Source: Bacteroides thetaiotaomicron VPI-5482 (GTDB lineage: Bacteria; Bacteroidota; Bacteroidia; Bacteroidales; Bacteroidaceae). Taken from it: a stretch of DNA of 64,000 bases. Of the stretch, positions 34,501 through 42,632 are shown one piece after another (the stretch's first letter is position 1; each line of letters begins with the position of its first letter). Made by a program: the position numbers and the translations under genes. Where the stretch lies: assembly GCF_000011065.1 (NCBI RefSeq), contig NC_004663.1, forward strand, positions 2,790,001-2,854,000, read 5' to 3'. The notes under the pieces were generated by a model. It was not told the origin of the DNA, ran no database searches, and worked only from the letters and a program-made list of their open reading frames with translations.

Positions 34501-34621
34501 TATCGCCATGGGTACGGCTGTAGTAGGTGGTATGGTTGTTTCCACACTGCTTACGATGTATATTGTGCCGGCCATCTACAGTTATATTTCGACTAACCGA
34601 ATCAAAATAACAAAAGAATGA
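31589..34621 (+). CDS. RND efflux pump, HAE1-type inner-membrane permease
   Basis: The 1010-residue protein is a proton-driven trimeric exporter with twelve membrane helices and two large periplasmic loops. TM4 carries the paired aspartates in GLVVDDAIVMTENI, and TM10 has the matching lysine in GLVAKNGILIVEFANQ, the proton-relay residues of AcrB-type pumps. The N-terminal RRPVLATVLTIIILLFGF is typical. Substrates are unknown; antibiotics or bile salts are plausible for a gut organism. Its stop codon overlaps the start of the outer-membrane channel gene (ATGA). Confidence 0.95.
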   Translation: MNISELSIRRPVLATVLTIIILLFGFIGYSYLGVREYPSVDNPIISVSCSYPGANADVIENQITEPLEQNINGIPGIRSLSSVSQQGQSRITVEFELSVDLETAANDVRDKVSRAQRYLPRDCDPPTVSKADADAMPILMVALQSDKRSLLELSEIADLTVKEQLQTISDVSSVSIWGEKRYSMRLWLDPVKMAGYGITPIDVKNAVDNENVELPSGSIEGNTTELTIRTLGLMHTADEFNNLIVKEDNNRIVRFSDIGRAELGPADIKSYMKMNGVPMVGVVVIPQPGANHIEIADAVYKRMEQMKKDLPEDVTYSYGFDNTKFIRASINEVKETVYVAFILVIIIIFLFLRDWRVTLVPCIVIPVSLIGAFFVMYLAGFSINVLSMLAIVLAVGLVVDDAIVMTENIYIRIEKGMSPKEAGIEGAKEIFFAVISTTITLVAVFFPIVFMQGMTGRLFREFSIVISGSVIISSFAALTFTPMLATKLLIKREKQNWFYTKTEPFFEGMNRWYSRSLAAFLRKRWLALPFTFITICLIGFLWNAIPAEMAPLEDRSQISINTRGAEGVTYEYIRDYTEDINQLVDSILPDAEAVTARVSSGSGNVRITLKDMKDRDYTQMEVAEKISKAVQKKTMARSFVQQQSSFGGRRGSMPVQYVLQATNLEKLQEVLPQFMAKVYENPVFQMADVDLKFSKPEARIRINRDKASVMGVSTKNIAQTLQYGLSGQRMGYFYMNGKQYEILGEINRQQRNKPADLKAIYIRSSNGDMIQLDNLIELENGIAPPKLYRYNRFVSATISAGLADGKTIGQGLDEMDKIAKETLDDTFRTALSGDSKEYRESSSSLMFAFILAILLIYLILAAQFESFKDPLIIMLTVPLAIAGALVFMYFGDITMNIFSQIGIIMLIGLVAKNGILIVEFANQKQEAGEDKMSAIKDAALQRLRPILMTSASTVLGLIPLAFASGEGANQRIAMGTAVVGGMVVSTLLTMYIVPAIYSYISTNRIKITKE

Positions 34622-35964
34622 AACAGAAAGGTATTTGCATGAAACGAATCATATATATAGTTACCGCATGTGTCTTCGTATCAGTTTCTACTGCGAAGGC
34701 ACAGCGAATCTATTCCTTAAGAGACTGCCTGGAAGAAGGGCTGCAAAACAATTATTCTCTGCGCATCGTCCATAACGAAGAACAGATCAGCAAGAATAAC
34801 GCGACACTCGGAAATGCGGGTTATCTGCCTACCCTGGACTTTTCTGCCGGATATACCGGAAACCTGGACAATATCGAGACGAAAGCCCGTGCCACCGGAG
34901 AGGTCACCAAAAATAATGGAGTCTACGACCAGACAGTTAACGTCGGCCTCAACCTCAACTGGACCATCTTCGACGGATTCAACATCAGCACTACGTACAA
35001 GCAGCTAAAAGAACTGGAACGGCAGGGCGAAACCAACACCCGCATTGCCATTGAAGACTTCATCGCCGATCTTGCCTCGGAATACTACAACTTCATCCAA
35101 CAAAAGATCCGTCTGAAGAACTTTCATTATGCGATGTCACTTTCCAAAGAACGCCTGCGTATAGCAGAAGCAAGCCATCTTGTCGGTAAATTCTCGGGTC
35201 TGGATTATCAGCAAGCCAAAGTGGACTTCAATGCGGACAGCGCCCAATACATCAAGCAACAGGAATTGCTGCACTCCTCGCGCATCCAACTTAATGAATT
35301 GATGGCCAACAATAATGTAAATCAGATTATCGTCATCAAAGATTCTACCATTGACGTACACAGTGACTTACTGTTCGACGATTTATGGAATGCTACCTTA
35401 TCCACCAATGCTTCTTTGCTGAAAGCCGACCAGAACACTGTACTGGCACAGCTGGATTACAAAAAGATCAACTCCCGCAACTACCCATACCTCAAACTGA
35501 ATACCGGCTATGGATATACCTTTAATAAATACGATATCAATGCAAACAGCAGAAGAGGCAACTTAGGCTTTAATGCCGGGGTTACTGTCGGTTTTAATAT
35601 CTTCGACGGCAACCGCCGCCGTGAAAAGCGCAACGCAACCCTTGCCTTCAAGAATCGTCGTCTGGAACGACAGGAACTGGAGTTAGCCCTTCGTTCCGAT
35701 CTCAGCAACTTGTGGCAAGCATACCGTAACAATCTTCAGCTGCTGAATCTGGAACGGCAGAATCTTGTGACCGCCAAAGACAATCATGATATCGCCATGG
35801 ACCGTTATATACAGGGAGACCTTTCCGGTTTTGAAGTACGCGAGGCACAAAAGAGTCTGCTGGATGCCGAAGAACGTATTCTCTCGGCAGAATACAACAC
35901 CAAACTTTGCGAGATATCACTACTGCAAATCAGCGGAAAAATCACCAAATATCTGGAGCAATAA
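34618..35964 (+). CDS. TolC-family outer-membrane efflux protein
   Basis: The 448-residue protein supplies the exit duct of the RND system. It has a signal peptide (IVTACVFVSVSTAKAQ) and two repeats of the outer-membrane-efflux domain, with long helical segments (residues about 140-220 and 345-440). The start at 34618 overlaps the pump stop by four bases; a second Met at residue 8 (MKRIIYIV) is an alternative start that would give a cleaner signal peptide. A strong terminator ends the operon at 35986-36026. Confidence 0.93.
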   Translation: MKQKGICMKRIIYIVTACVFVSVSTAKAQRIYSLRDCLEEGLQNNYSLRIVHNEEQISKNNATLGNAGYLPTLDFSAGYTGNLDNIETKARATGEVTKNNGVYDQTVNVGLNLNWTIFDGFNISTTYKQLKELERQGETNTRIAIEDFIADLASEYYNFIQQKIRLKNFHYAMSLSKERLRIAEASHLVGKFSGLDYQQAKVDFNADSAQYIKQQELLHSSRIQLNELMANNNVNQIIVIKDSTIDVHSDLLFDDLWNATLSTNASLLKADQNTVLAQLDYKKINSRNYPYLKLNTGYGYTFNKYDINANSRRGNLGFNAGVTVGFNIFDGNRRREKRNATLAFKNRRLERQELELALRSDLSNLWQAYRNNLQLLNLERQNLVTAKDNHDIAMDRYIQGDLSGFEVREAQKSLLDAEERILSAEYNTKLCEISLLQISGKITKYLEQ

Positions 35965-35985
35965 GACTTTTATTCTCCTGTTTTC

Positions 35986-36026
35986 ATTGGGCTAATCATC
36001 TGATAAAAGCGATTAGCCCAATTTTT
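35986..36026 (+). terminator. Rho-independent terminator of the RND operon
   Basis: attgggctaatc (35986-35997) pairs perfectly with gattagcccaat (36011-36022), a 12-bp stem with a 13-base loop, followed directly by TTTTTAT. Confidence 0.85.
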
Positions 36027-36072
36027 ATGCCATAAAGAACAGATATTACCCTTCATTCCCGACCTTTTCTTC

Positions 36073-36080
36073 TACATTTG
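36073..36080 (+). promoter_or_regulatory. Probable -7 box for the pectate lyase gene
   Basis: TACATTTG matches TAnnTTTG and lies 35 bp before the start codon; no TTG is found at the usual distance upstream. Confidence 0.4.
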
Positions 36081-36114
36081 CACGCACCATAACATTCACT
36101 TAACAATAGAAGTC

Positions 36115-37209
36115 ATGAGACAAACAGCCTTTTTCTTTCTGTTACTTTTCATTCAGACTGGAATTTCAGCCCAAGCAACAGATTACAGGAAACAACAGAA
36201 TTACAAAGAATGGGTACACCTCGCTCCCAAGTTCGATGATGCCTTTTTCCGGACAGAAGAAGCACAACGCATTGGAGACAATGTATTGCTATACCAGCAA
36301 GTCACCGGAGGCTGGCCCAAAAACATCTATATGCCGGCAGAACTGACTGAGCAGGAATATGCCAAAGCAAGGAATGCGAAAGAAGACGTCAACCAAAGTA
36401 CCATTGACAACAATGCCACGACAACTGAAATCCAATATCTGGCCCGTCTTTATCAAGCTACACAAAAAGAGAAATACAAAGAAGGAGTACTGAAAGGTAT
36501 CCAATATCTGCTCAAAGCACAATATGACAACGGTGGATGGCCTCAGTTCTATCCGCGTCCTACAGGATACTATGTCCAAATCACATACAATGACAACGCA
36601 ATGGTCAGAGTCATGCAGCAGTTACGGGAAATCTACGAGAAGCAGTCCCCTTATACCTTCATCCCCGATGAAACCTGCCAGCAAGCACGTAAAGCCTTTG
36701 ACAAAGGAATAGAATGTATCCTCCGGACACAGGTTCGCCAAAACGGGGAACTGACAGTATGGTGTGCACAGCATGACCGCATCACACTGGAGCCCTGCAA
36801 GGCACGTGCATATGAGTTGCCTTCATTGAGCGGACAAGAATCTGACAATATCGTGCTTCTGCTGATGTCTCTCCCCCATCCATCGGAAAAAGTAATTGAA
36901 TCGATAGAATCAGCCGTCAAATGGTTCAAGAAGTCCGAAATAAAAGGAGTACAAAAAGAATACTTCACCAACAGTGACGGAAAAAGAGATTATCGGATGA
37001 TCCCTTGCGAGGATTGCCCCGTACTATGGGCACGTTTTTATGAACTGGACACCAATCGTCCTTTCTTCTCCGACCGCGACGGAATTAAAAAATACGATAT
37101 CTCAGAAATCGGACATGAACGCCGGAACGGATATAGCTGGTACAATAAAGACGGCAACAAAGTACTGGCAAAATATGAGAAATGGAAAAAGGAATTAAAT
37201 AGGAAATAA
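36115..37209 (+). CDS. Pectate lyase, PL10-type
   Basis: The 364-residue secreted enzyme probably cleaves polygalacturonate by beta-elimination. A signal peptide (FFLLLFIQTGISAQ) is followed by the PL10 alpha/alpha-toroid region with DNNATTTEIQYLARLYQ near 98, GGWPQFYPRPTGYY near 140, ITYNDNAMVRVM near 157 and the conserved Arg/Glu-rich RAYELPSLSGQES near 230. The gene is alone here: no SusC/SusD pair is next to it, so it is an orphan pectinase gene. Family assignment is by remembered motifs. Confidence 0.88.
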   Translation: MRQTAFFFLLLFIQTGISAQATDYRKQQNYKEWVHLAPKFDDAFFRTEEAQRIGDNVLLYQQVTGGWPKNIYMPAELTEQEYAKARNAKEDVNQSTIDNNATTTEIQYLARLYQATQKEKYKEGVLKGIQYLLKAQYDNGGWPQFYPRPTGYYVQITYNDNAMVRVMQQLREIYEKQSPYTFIPDETCQQARKAFDKGIECILRTQVRQNGELTVWCAQHDRITLEPCKARAYELPSLSGQESDNIVLLLMSLPHPSEKVIESIESAVKWFKKSEIKGVQKEYFTNSDGKRDYRMIPCEDCPVLWARFYELDTNRPFFSDRDGIKKYDISEIGHERRNGYSWYNKDGNKVLAKYEKWKKELNRK

Positions 37210-37236
37210 TACCGGAGGATGCGATAAGAGGGGATG

Positions 37237-37301
37237 TCAAAAGTCAATAGTAACTAAACTCTCCTCCTTCCTGAAGGAGTTTAGTTACTATTGACTTTTG
37301 A
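37237..37301. repeat. 25-bp perfect inverted repeat between convergent genes
   Basis: The 25 bases at 37237-37261 are the exact complement of 37277-37301, with a 15-base middle that can form a small inner hairpin (cctt/aagg). No T tract follows on either strand. It lies between the pectate lyase and acyltransferase genes, which converge. It may end transcription by structure or be the remnant of a small inverted-repeat element. Confidence 0.75.
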
Positions 37302-37331
37302 TAACCTCTTACCTATTTCTATTTTCTATGA

Positions 37332-38492
37332 CTATCCTACTATATATTTAGCAACCTTTCCCGCACGATAGATCAGCCATACCAATCCCCATGAAACAGC
37401 GAAAGCAAGAATAGCGGCTACAGGTATCTGCAAACCAATCGGCATATCAATAGCTCTCATCAGCACGACCGACGGCCCTGTAAAGAAATAATGTATCATA
37501 TAAATACCGAATCCGCATACAGTGAGATTCGCCAATGCCTTTTTCATCCTTTCCGAGTTCACTTTCACTTTCTTTGCCAACATAAACACAGGTATCGTCA
37601 TCATTACAACATTAAGAGAACAATACGTAAAGAAGAGTTCCAGCATCTCATCCGTATATTCCGGCAATGCGGTTATATGTCTGAAACCTAAGAATGTCAC
37701 CGCATAACCGACTGCAAACATCGGAATGCCAATCGTCAACGTTTTTTTCAAGCTCCATTCCAGATTCTTCAGATAATGTCCCAACAACAGATAGCCATTG
37801 AAACCGGCAAAAGCATACAGCATTCCAAAAGAGTTCCATGAACAGGTTCCCCATAAATAATTAGAAACAAACTGATAATAATAAGGAAGCAGCAAAGTTA
37901 CCCCCCAAGCCAGCAGGAACATCAGTTTGGCACGTTCCGAAGCCTTCTCTACCCAAGCTGAGAAAACCGGCAAATACAGATACAGCCCGATTAGCAGATA
38001 AATATACCACATATGCACGGCTAAGATGGAGAAGTTGAACGGAATCATCAAAATATATTCCAAAGATACAGAGAATGACTGCCGCATCACTTCCTCTCCC
38101 GCATACGGGAAGAAATCAAGAATAATCTGAGGATTCAGTCCCAACAGGCCTGTAATCCAAGGGAACAGATTATAGAGCACCGACCATATCAGGAACGGAT
38201 AAAAGACGCGGGGAATACGTTTCTTGTAAAAAGTAGAAGCATCACCTCTTACAGGCAGAAGCAATGCACCGGTAATCATCACAAACAGAGGCACACACGG
38301 ACGCAGTACAGATCCGTAGATAGCACCCCAAAGTTTTATTTCTCCGATATTCGGAGCCGTGCCGGGATAAAAATTAAACGGATCGGTGCAATGACAGCAG
38401 ACAACTGTAAACATCGCAATAAAACGAACGACATCCAGCCAGACAATATGCTGGTTCTTTTGATTGGATAAATTCATCACAGGTGGTTTCAT
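37332..38492 (-). CDS. Acyltransferase-3 family membrane protein
   Basis: The 386-residue protein has about ten membrane helices and belongs to the family that O-acylates surface sugars. The start region VRFIAMFTVVCCHCTDPF has the conserved histidine, and PLFVMITGALLLP with a following Arg-rich loop (KKRIPRVFYPFLIW) is typical. The sugar acceptor is unknown; capsule or lipopolysaccharide modification is plausible. It follows fumarase on the same strand but beyond a strong terminator. Confidence 0.88.
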   Translation of the reverse strand: MKPPVMNLSNQKNQHIVWLDVVRFIAMFTVVCCHCTDPFNFYPGTAPNIGEIKLWGAIYGSVLRPCVPLFVMITGALLLPVRGDASTFYKKRIPRVFYPFLIWSVLYNLFPWITGLLGLNPQIILDFFPYAGEEVMRQSFSVSLEYILMIPFNFSILAVHMWYIYLLIGLYLYLPVFSAWVEKASERAKLMFLLAWGVTLLLPYYYQFVSNYLWGTCSWNSFGMLYAFAGFNGYLLLGHYLKNLEWSLKKTLTIGIPMFAVGYAVTFLGFRHITALPEYTDEMLELFFTYCSLNVVMMTIPVFMLAKKVKVNSERMKKALANLTVCGFGIYMIHYFFTGPSVVLMRAIDMPIGLQIPVAAILAFAVSWGLVWLIYRAGKVAKYIVG

Positions 38493-38523
38493 GGTGTTTT
38501 AATTATTAGATAAGCAAGTTTAT

Positions 38524-38562
38524 AAAAAAAGGGATACCCATACGAAAACTGACAGGTATCCC
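38524..38562 (-). terminator. Rho-independent terminator after fumarase
   Basis: Read on the minus strand, gggatacc (38562-38555) pairs with ggtatccc (38538-38531) and is followed by TTTTTTT. It isolates fumarase from the acyltransferase gene. Confidence 0.85.
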
Positions 38563-38602
38563 AAATGAATGTTTATGTAATCAACCGCAAGAATAACTTG
38601 CC

Positions 38603-38644
38603 ATTACTTATTACTTGTTACTTATTACTTGTTATTTGTTATTT
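38603..38644. repeat. 7-bp tandem repeat overlapping the fumarase stop codon
   Basis: Six units in register: attactt, attactt, gttactt, attactt, gttattt, gttattt. The last unit includes the fumarase stop codon (38639-38641), so the repeat reaches into the coding end. Confidence 0.7.
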
Positions 38645-40273
38645 GGCACAACGTGGTTTAATCTGTTTGAAGAAGTCATTTCCTTTGTCATCTACCAGAA
38701 TAAATGCCGGGAAATCTTCCACTTCAATTTTCCAGATTGCTTCCATGCCCAGTTCCGGATATTCTACGCACTCAATGCTCTTGATGTTGTTCTGAGCAAG
38801 GATTGCAGCCGGTCCGCCGATAGAACCCAGATAGAAGCCGCCATATTTCTGACAAGCATCTGTAACCTGCTGGCTACGGTTACCTTTCGCCAACATAACC
38901 ATGCTGCCACCGTGGCTCTGGAACAGCTCAACATACGAGTCCATACGTCCGGCAGTTGTCGGGCCCATTGAACCGCAAGCCATACCAGCCGGAGTCTTGG
39001 CCGGACCAGCATAGTAAATAGGATGATCCTTGATATACTGAGGCAAATCTTCTCCACGATCCAGACGTTCTTTCAGTTTAGCGTGAGCGATATCACGGCC
39101 AACGATGATAGTACCGTTCAGTGACAGACGAGTAGATACAGGATATTTGGTCAGTTCTTTCAGAATCTCAGCCATCGGACGGTTCAGATCAATCTTCACT
39201 ACATCACCTTCACCGGCCTGACGCAATTCTGCCGGAATCAGGCTACCCGGATTTGAATCCAGTTTCTCAATCCAGATACCATCTTTATTGATTTTACATT
39301 TGATGTTACGGTCGGCAGAACAAGACACGCCCAGACCTACCGGACAAGAAGCACCGTGACGAGGCAGACGAATGATACGAACATCATGTGCCAGATATTT
39401 ACCGCCGAATTGTGCACCCAGACCGATCTTGTGAGCTTCTTCCAGTACTTGTTTTTCCAGTTCGATATCACGGAAAGCACGGCCAAATTCATTTCCCGTA
39501 GTCGGCAGATTATCGTAGAAGTGAGTAGACGCCAGTTTCACTGTCAGCAGGTTCTTCTCAGCAGAAGTACCGCCGATCACAAAAGCGATATGATAAGGAG
39601 GACAAGCGGCAGTTCCCAGAGTCTTCATTTTTTCCACCAGGAACGGAACCAGTGTACCGGGGTTCAAAATTGCTTTTGTTTCCTGATACAGATATGTTTT
39701 GTTGGCAGAACCACCACCTTTCGTTACGCAGAGGAATTCATATTCCATCCCTTCGGTAGCTTCGATGTCAATCTGTGCAGGCAGGTTACATTTTGTATTT
39801 ACCTCATCATACATATTCAGAGGCGCATTCTGAGAGTAACGCAGGTTTTCTTCGGTATATGTTTTGTAAACACCCAGTGACAGAGCTTCCTCGTCGGTAT
39901 AGCCGGTCCACACTTGCTGTCCCTTTTCACCGTGGATAATAGCAGTACCGGTATCCTGACAGAATGGAAGTACACCTTTGGCAGCCACTTCCGCATTACG
40001 CAGGAAAGTCAGTGCTACGTACTTATCGTTCTCGCTGGCTTCCGGATCACTCAGAATCTTAGCAACCTGTTCATTGTGCGAACGGCGAAGCATGAATGAC
40101 ACATCACGAAAAGCTGCATTTGCCATCGCAGTCAAGCCTTCTTTCTCAATTTTCAGGATAGGATTTCCTTCAAACTCGCTTACCGATACATAGTCTTTTG
40201 TAAGCAGATAATACTCAGTGGTATCTTTTCCCTTTTCAAACATGGGTTGATACTTAAACGGAGGTGTTGCCAT
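38639..40273 (-). CDS. Fumarate hydratase, class I
   Basis: The 544-residue iron-sulfur enzyme interconverts fumarate and malate, a key step of the succinate-forming branch of Bacteroides fermentation. It matches the one-subunit E. coli FumA/FumB type. The cluster cysteines are expected in LPFCQDTGTAII (residue about 103), TAACPPYHIAF (about 222) and GASCPVGLGVSCSADRN (about 310). GSMGPTTAGRMDSYVE and KGNRSQQV near the end are family motifs. A TACCTTTG box at 40318-40311 on the minus strand could be its -7 element; palindrome array C lies further upstream. Confidence 0.96.
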   Translation of the reverse strand: MATPPFKYQPMFEKGKDTTEYYLLTKDYVSVSEFEGNPILKIEKEGLTAMANAAFRDVSFMLRRSHNEQVAKILSDPEASENDKYVALTFLRNAEVAAKGVLPFCQDTGTAIIHGEKGQQVWTGYTDEEALSLGVYKTYTEENLRYSQNAPLNMYDEVNTKCNLPAQIDIEATEGMEYEFLCVTKGGGSANKTYLYQETKAILNPGTLVPFLVEKMKTLGTAACPPYHIAFVIGGTSAEKNLLTVKLASTHFYDNLPTTGNEFGRAFRDIELEKQVLEEAHKIGLGAQFGGKYLAHDVRIIRLPRHGASCPVGLGVSCSADRNIKCKINKDGIWIEKLDSNPGSLIPAELRQAGEGDVVKIDLNRPMAEILKELTKYPVSTRLSLNGTIIVGRDIAHAKLKERLDRGEDLPQYIKDHPIYYAGPAKTPAGMACGSMGPTTAGRMDSYVELFQSHGGSMVMLAKGNRSQQVTDACQKYGGFYLGSIGGPAAILAQNNIKSIECVEYPELGMEAIWKIEVEDFPAFILVDDKGNDFFKQIKPRCAK

Positions 40274-40310
40274 AATTTCTTATTTTATTACGTAATGTTA
40301 GTTAGTGAGG

Positions 40311-40318
40311 CAAAGGTA
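40311..40318 (-). promoter_or_regulatory. Probable -7 box for fumarase
   Basis: On the minus strand TACCTTTG (40318 down to 40311) matches TAnnTTTG, 37 bp before the start codon. A -33 TTG is not evident. Confidence 0.45.
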
Positions 40319-40331
40319 GTAATTAAAAATA

Positions 40332-40373
40332 AAGAATGATAACGGAAGAATGAAGAATTAAGAATGAATAACG
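40332..40373. repeat. 7-bp tandem repeat upstream of fumarase
   Basis: Units aagaatg, ataacgg, aagaatg, aagaatt, aagaatg, aataacg follow in register between the fumarase -7 box and palindrome array C. Confidence 0.6.
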
Positions 40374-40408
40374 CAGAAAGGAACTATGCCCACCGCAACA
40401 AGAATTTA

Positions 40409-40514
40409 TTCTCATTGCAGTGAGAACTTTTTCTCATGCCTATGAGTATTTTTTCTCACTGCGATGAGAAAATTTTCTCATTGTGGTGAGAATTTTTTCT
40501 CATCGATATGAGAA
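40409..40514. repeat. Palindrome array C: five units at exact 22-bp period
   Basis: Five units ttctca-N6-tgagaa start at 40409, 40431, 40453, 40475 and 40497, exactly 22 bp apart; only unit 2 has one arm change (tgagta). The six central bases differ in every unit (ttgcag, tgccta, ctgcga, ttgtgg, tcgata), while the arms and A/T-rich 4-bp spacers are kept. It is in the 311-bp gap between the DUF4954 gene and fumarase. The rest of this gap holds a heptad repeat and the fumarase -7 box. Confidence 0.92.
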
Positions 40515-40584
40515 TGGTCTGAGAACTTTATATCACAATAACTACTGTTAATGAGGCAACTAGCCAATAAGCCGGCTTTAAATT

Positions 40585-42576
40585 TTACTCTTGAATGGAC
40601 CCGATTCTTTTGATCAATTCATTGCCAAGCGCAGTTTTGTCCTCAATATGCTTCAAGACAGCCGTCACAAACGTGTTACTTTCAAAATCACCACGTACTT
40701 GTTCAAAGTCCTGCTTCATTTCATCGTGAGAACCGTCGGCTCCGAATCCTGTCATCGAAGACAGCGAGAACTCTTTGCGGGCATCATCATATACCATTTT
40801 ATCAAGGCCGACTACCGCCTCTTTCCACGCTTTTACGATACGGATTATGTCTTGTGCCGTTATTTCGTCCGGATTCAAGCCGTAAAACTCCTGAATCTTG
40901 TTGTAAGCCCAGGTCCACTCATACGTATAATAATTCTCATGCATTTCCGCAAAGCTGGCGTTGATGGACTTCAACCGGTTGACAGAACCGTTTTCGATGC
41001 CATCGAGCAGACGGTCTATTTCACTCTTAGGAGCGATCAGTCCGGACATATCCACCCATTCGCCGGTACCGATTTCCGTGTCCGGTTTCAGACGCTGGCG
41101 TATTTCTTCGTTACTTTGGAAATTAATGCCTTCCAGGCGTTTTATGATGGAGTTACCCAAAAACTTATGAATAGCGATCTCATAAAAACGGATACCATTA
41201 TTTAAAGAGGAGTTCTTGATCTTTGCGCTCTGATAGGAATAGATTTCAGATGTTTCGCCGGATACCCGCCTAAGCTCTTTCAGAATAGAACGTCCCTTGA
41301 ACATTTTCTGAATGGTGTATGGACTCAGAAGATTGTAATTGATATAATCCAATCGGTTCGGGTCTTTCCGTTTGTCACGTTTCGGCCACTTCTGAGCATC
41401 GCGAATGGTACCCACACTTCTCAGATTCACTCCCGGAACCAGATAAGTCGTGTTCCGTTGCTCGATCAGATAAGAGAAAGGAAGATTGGAGGTATCGGCA
41501 TGATTAACGTGGCGTCCCATTACCAGAGAAAAGGCTCCGACACGTGCCGGCCATAAGATATAGGAGTCGGAGGTCGTTTTGGCTCCTCTTTCCATGGTTC
41601 CCTGATGGATAGGCCCCAGTTTATACATATGGTTGCTCTGATTCGATCCCGATCCCGCATTCATAAACGAGAACATACCGGCAATCAATAAAGTCGATTT
41701 GTGGTGAGTCACCGTGAAAGGTCCCGCAAAGATGGCGCATGCCTCCCCGTTCTCTCCCTGGCAGTTACTGAAAAACAAGGAATCGGAGGCTGAATAGTTA
41801 TGTCCCAGTTTGCAAGACTGACCGACAAAACAACGGGTCAGCATCGTTCCGTCATCTACTTCGGAACCGGAAGAGATAATGAAATCATCACATATTACTC
41901 CATGCCCGATATGCACTGGCGCTGTCACATTACTGTTGACGCTACCGTTTGTCAAACGGCAAGTACCGCAGATATGGCAATAATCACCGATCCGTACATT
42001 CTTGATAGACCCTGTGTTCAGAATCATCACATGATCACCTATACTACCTACCGCAGAAGCATGCTTGTTGGAATAATAATCGGCAATCGCCTTCATGCGA
42101 TTAATCAGTTCCGGACGGTGACGATACAATGCAAGTATGTACGCCTGGTGTGCCGACAGTTTATCATTGATCAGCACTTCACGTCCGCCCGTTTCATTGA
42201 GCACTGTCGCTTCCACCCCATTACCAAAGGTGCTTAGCCCGTCTACCAAAATGATATCCACATTTTCAATGAAGGTATCATTTCCGATTTCATAATTAGC
42301 AATGTAGTTTTGAATGTTTTCAATGCAGCAGTTATCCCCTACTACCACATTGTGCAGAGTTACATGACGGAGTCCCGAATGTTTTCTGATCCCTCCGGGC
42401 AGTGTAAATTCGGCATCAAATACGCCTAACTTCACTTCACCCGAAAAGCGGGTATGGTGAACATACTCACAGTTAAACCCCTCGGCAACCAAAACATTTC
42501 CCCAATCATCAGCCAGACACGACTGGCTCTTCAACTGAAGCACTTCGTCCTCAGTCAATTTACGATAGTCTTTCAT
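40585..42576 (-). CDS. DUF4954 family protein with left-handed beta-helix repeats
   Basis: The 663-residue protein resembles the Bacteroidetes DUF4954 family. Its central part has hexapeptide-like repeats of acyltransferase type (VRIGDYCHICGTCRL, VHIGHGVICDDFIIS, CFVGQSCKLGHN) that form a left-handed beta-helix, and the C-terminal third is helical. Similarity to UDP-GlcNAc acyltransferases suggests sugar-nucleotide binding, but the activity is not known. No signal peptide. It lies 56 bp after hflX on the same strand. Confidence 0.85.
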   Translation of the reverse strand: MKDYRKLTEDEVLQLKSQSCLADDWGNVLVAEGFNCEYVHHTRFSGEVKLGVFDAEFTLPGGIRKHSGLRHVTLHNVVVGDNCCIENIQNYIANYEIGNDTFIENVDIILVDGLSTFGNGVEATVLNETGGREVLINDKLSAHQAYILALYRHRPELINRMKAIADYYSNKHASAVGSIGDHVMILNTGSIKNVRIGDYCHICGTCRLTNGSVNSNVTAPVHIGHGVICDDFIISSGSEVDDGTMLTRCFVGQSCKLGHNYSASDSLFFSNCQGENGEACAIFAGPFTVTHHKSTLLIAGMFSFMNAGSGSNQSNHMYKLGPIHQGTMERGAKTTSDSYILWPARVGAFSLVMGRHVNHADTSNLPFSYLIEQRNTTYLVPGVNLRSVGTIRDAQKWPKRDKRKDPNRLDYINYNLLSPYTIQKMFKGRSILKELRRVSGETSEIYSYQSAKIKNSSLNNGIRFYEIAIHKFLGNSIIKRLEGINFQSNEEIRQRLKPDTEIGTGEWVDMSGLIAPKSEIDRLLDGIENGSVNRLKSINASFAEMHENYYTYEWTWAYNKIQEFYGLNPDEITAQDIIRIVKAWKEAVVGLDKMVYDDARKEFSLSSMTGFGADGSHDEMKQDFEQVRGDFESNTFVTAVLKHIEDKTALGNELIKRIGSIQE

Positions 42577-42632
42577 ATAGATAAAAATAGATATGTACCG
42601 CCTCCCCCAATCAGTAAGCGGTACATTGATTA

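Noticed and set aside
40409..40514. CRISPR-like array of regular repeats
   Set aside because: Spacers are only 4 bp and repeats are hairpins with variable centres; no cas gene is present. A 22-bp-phased palindrome array describes it better.
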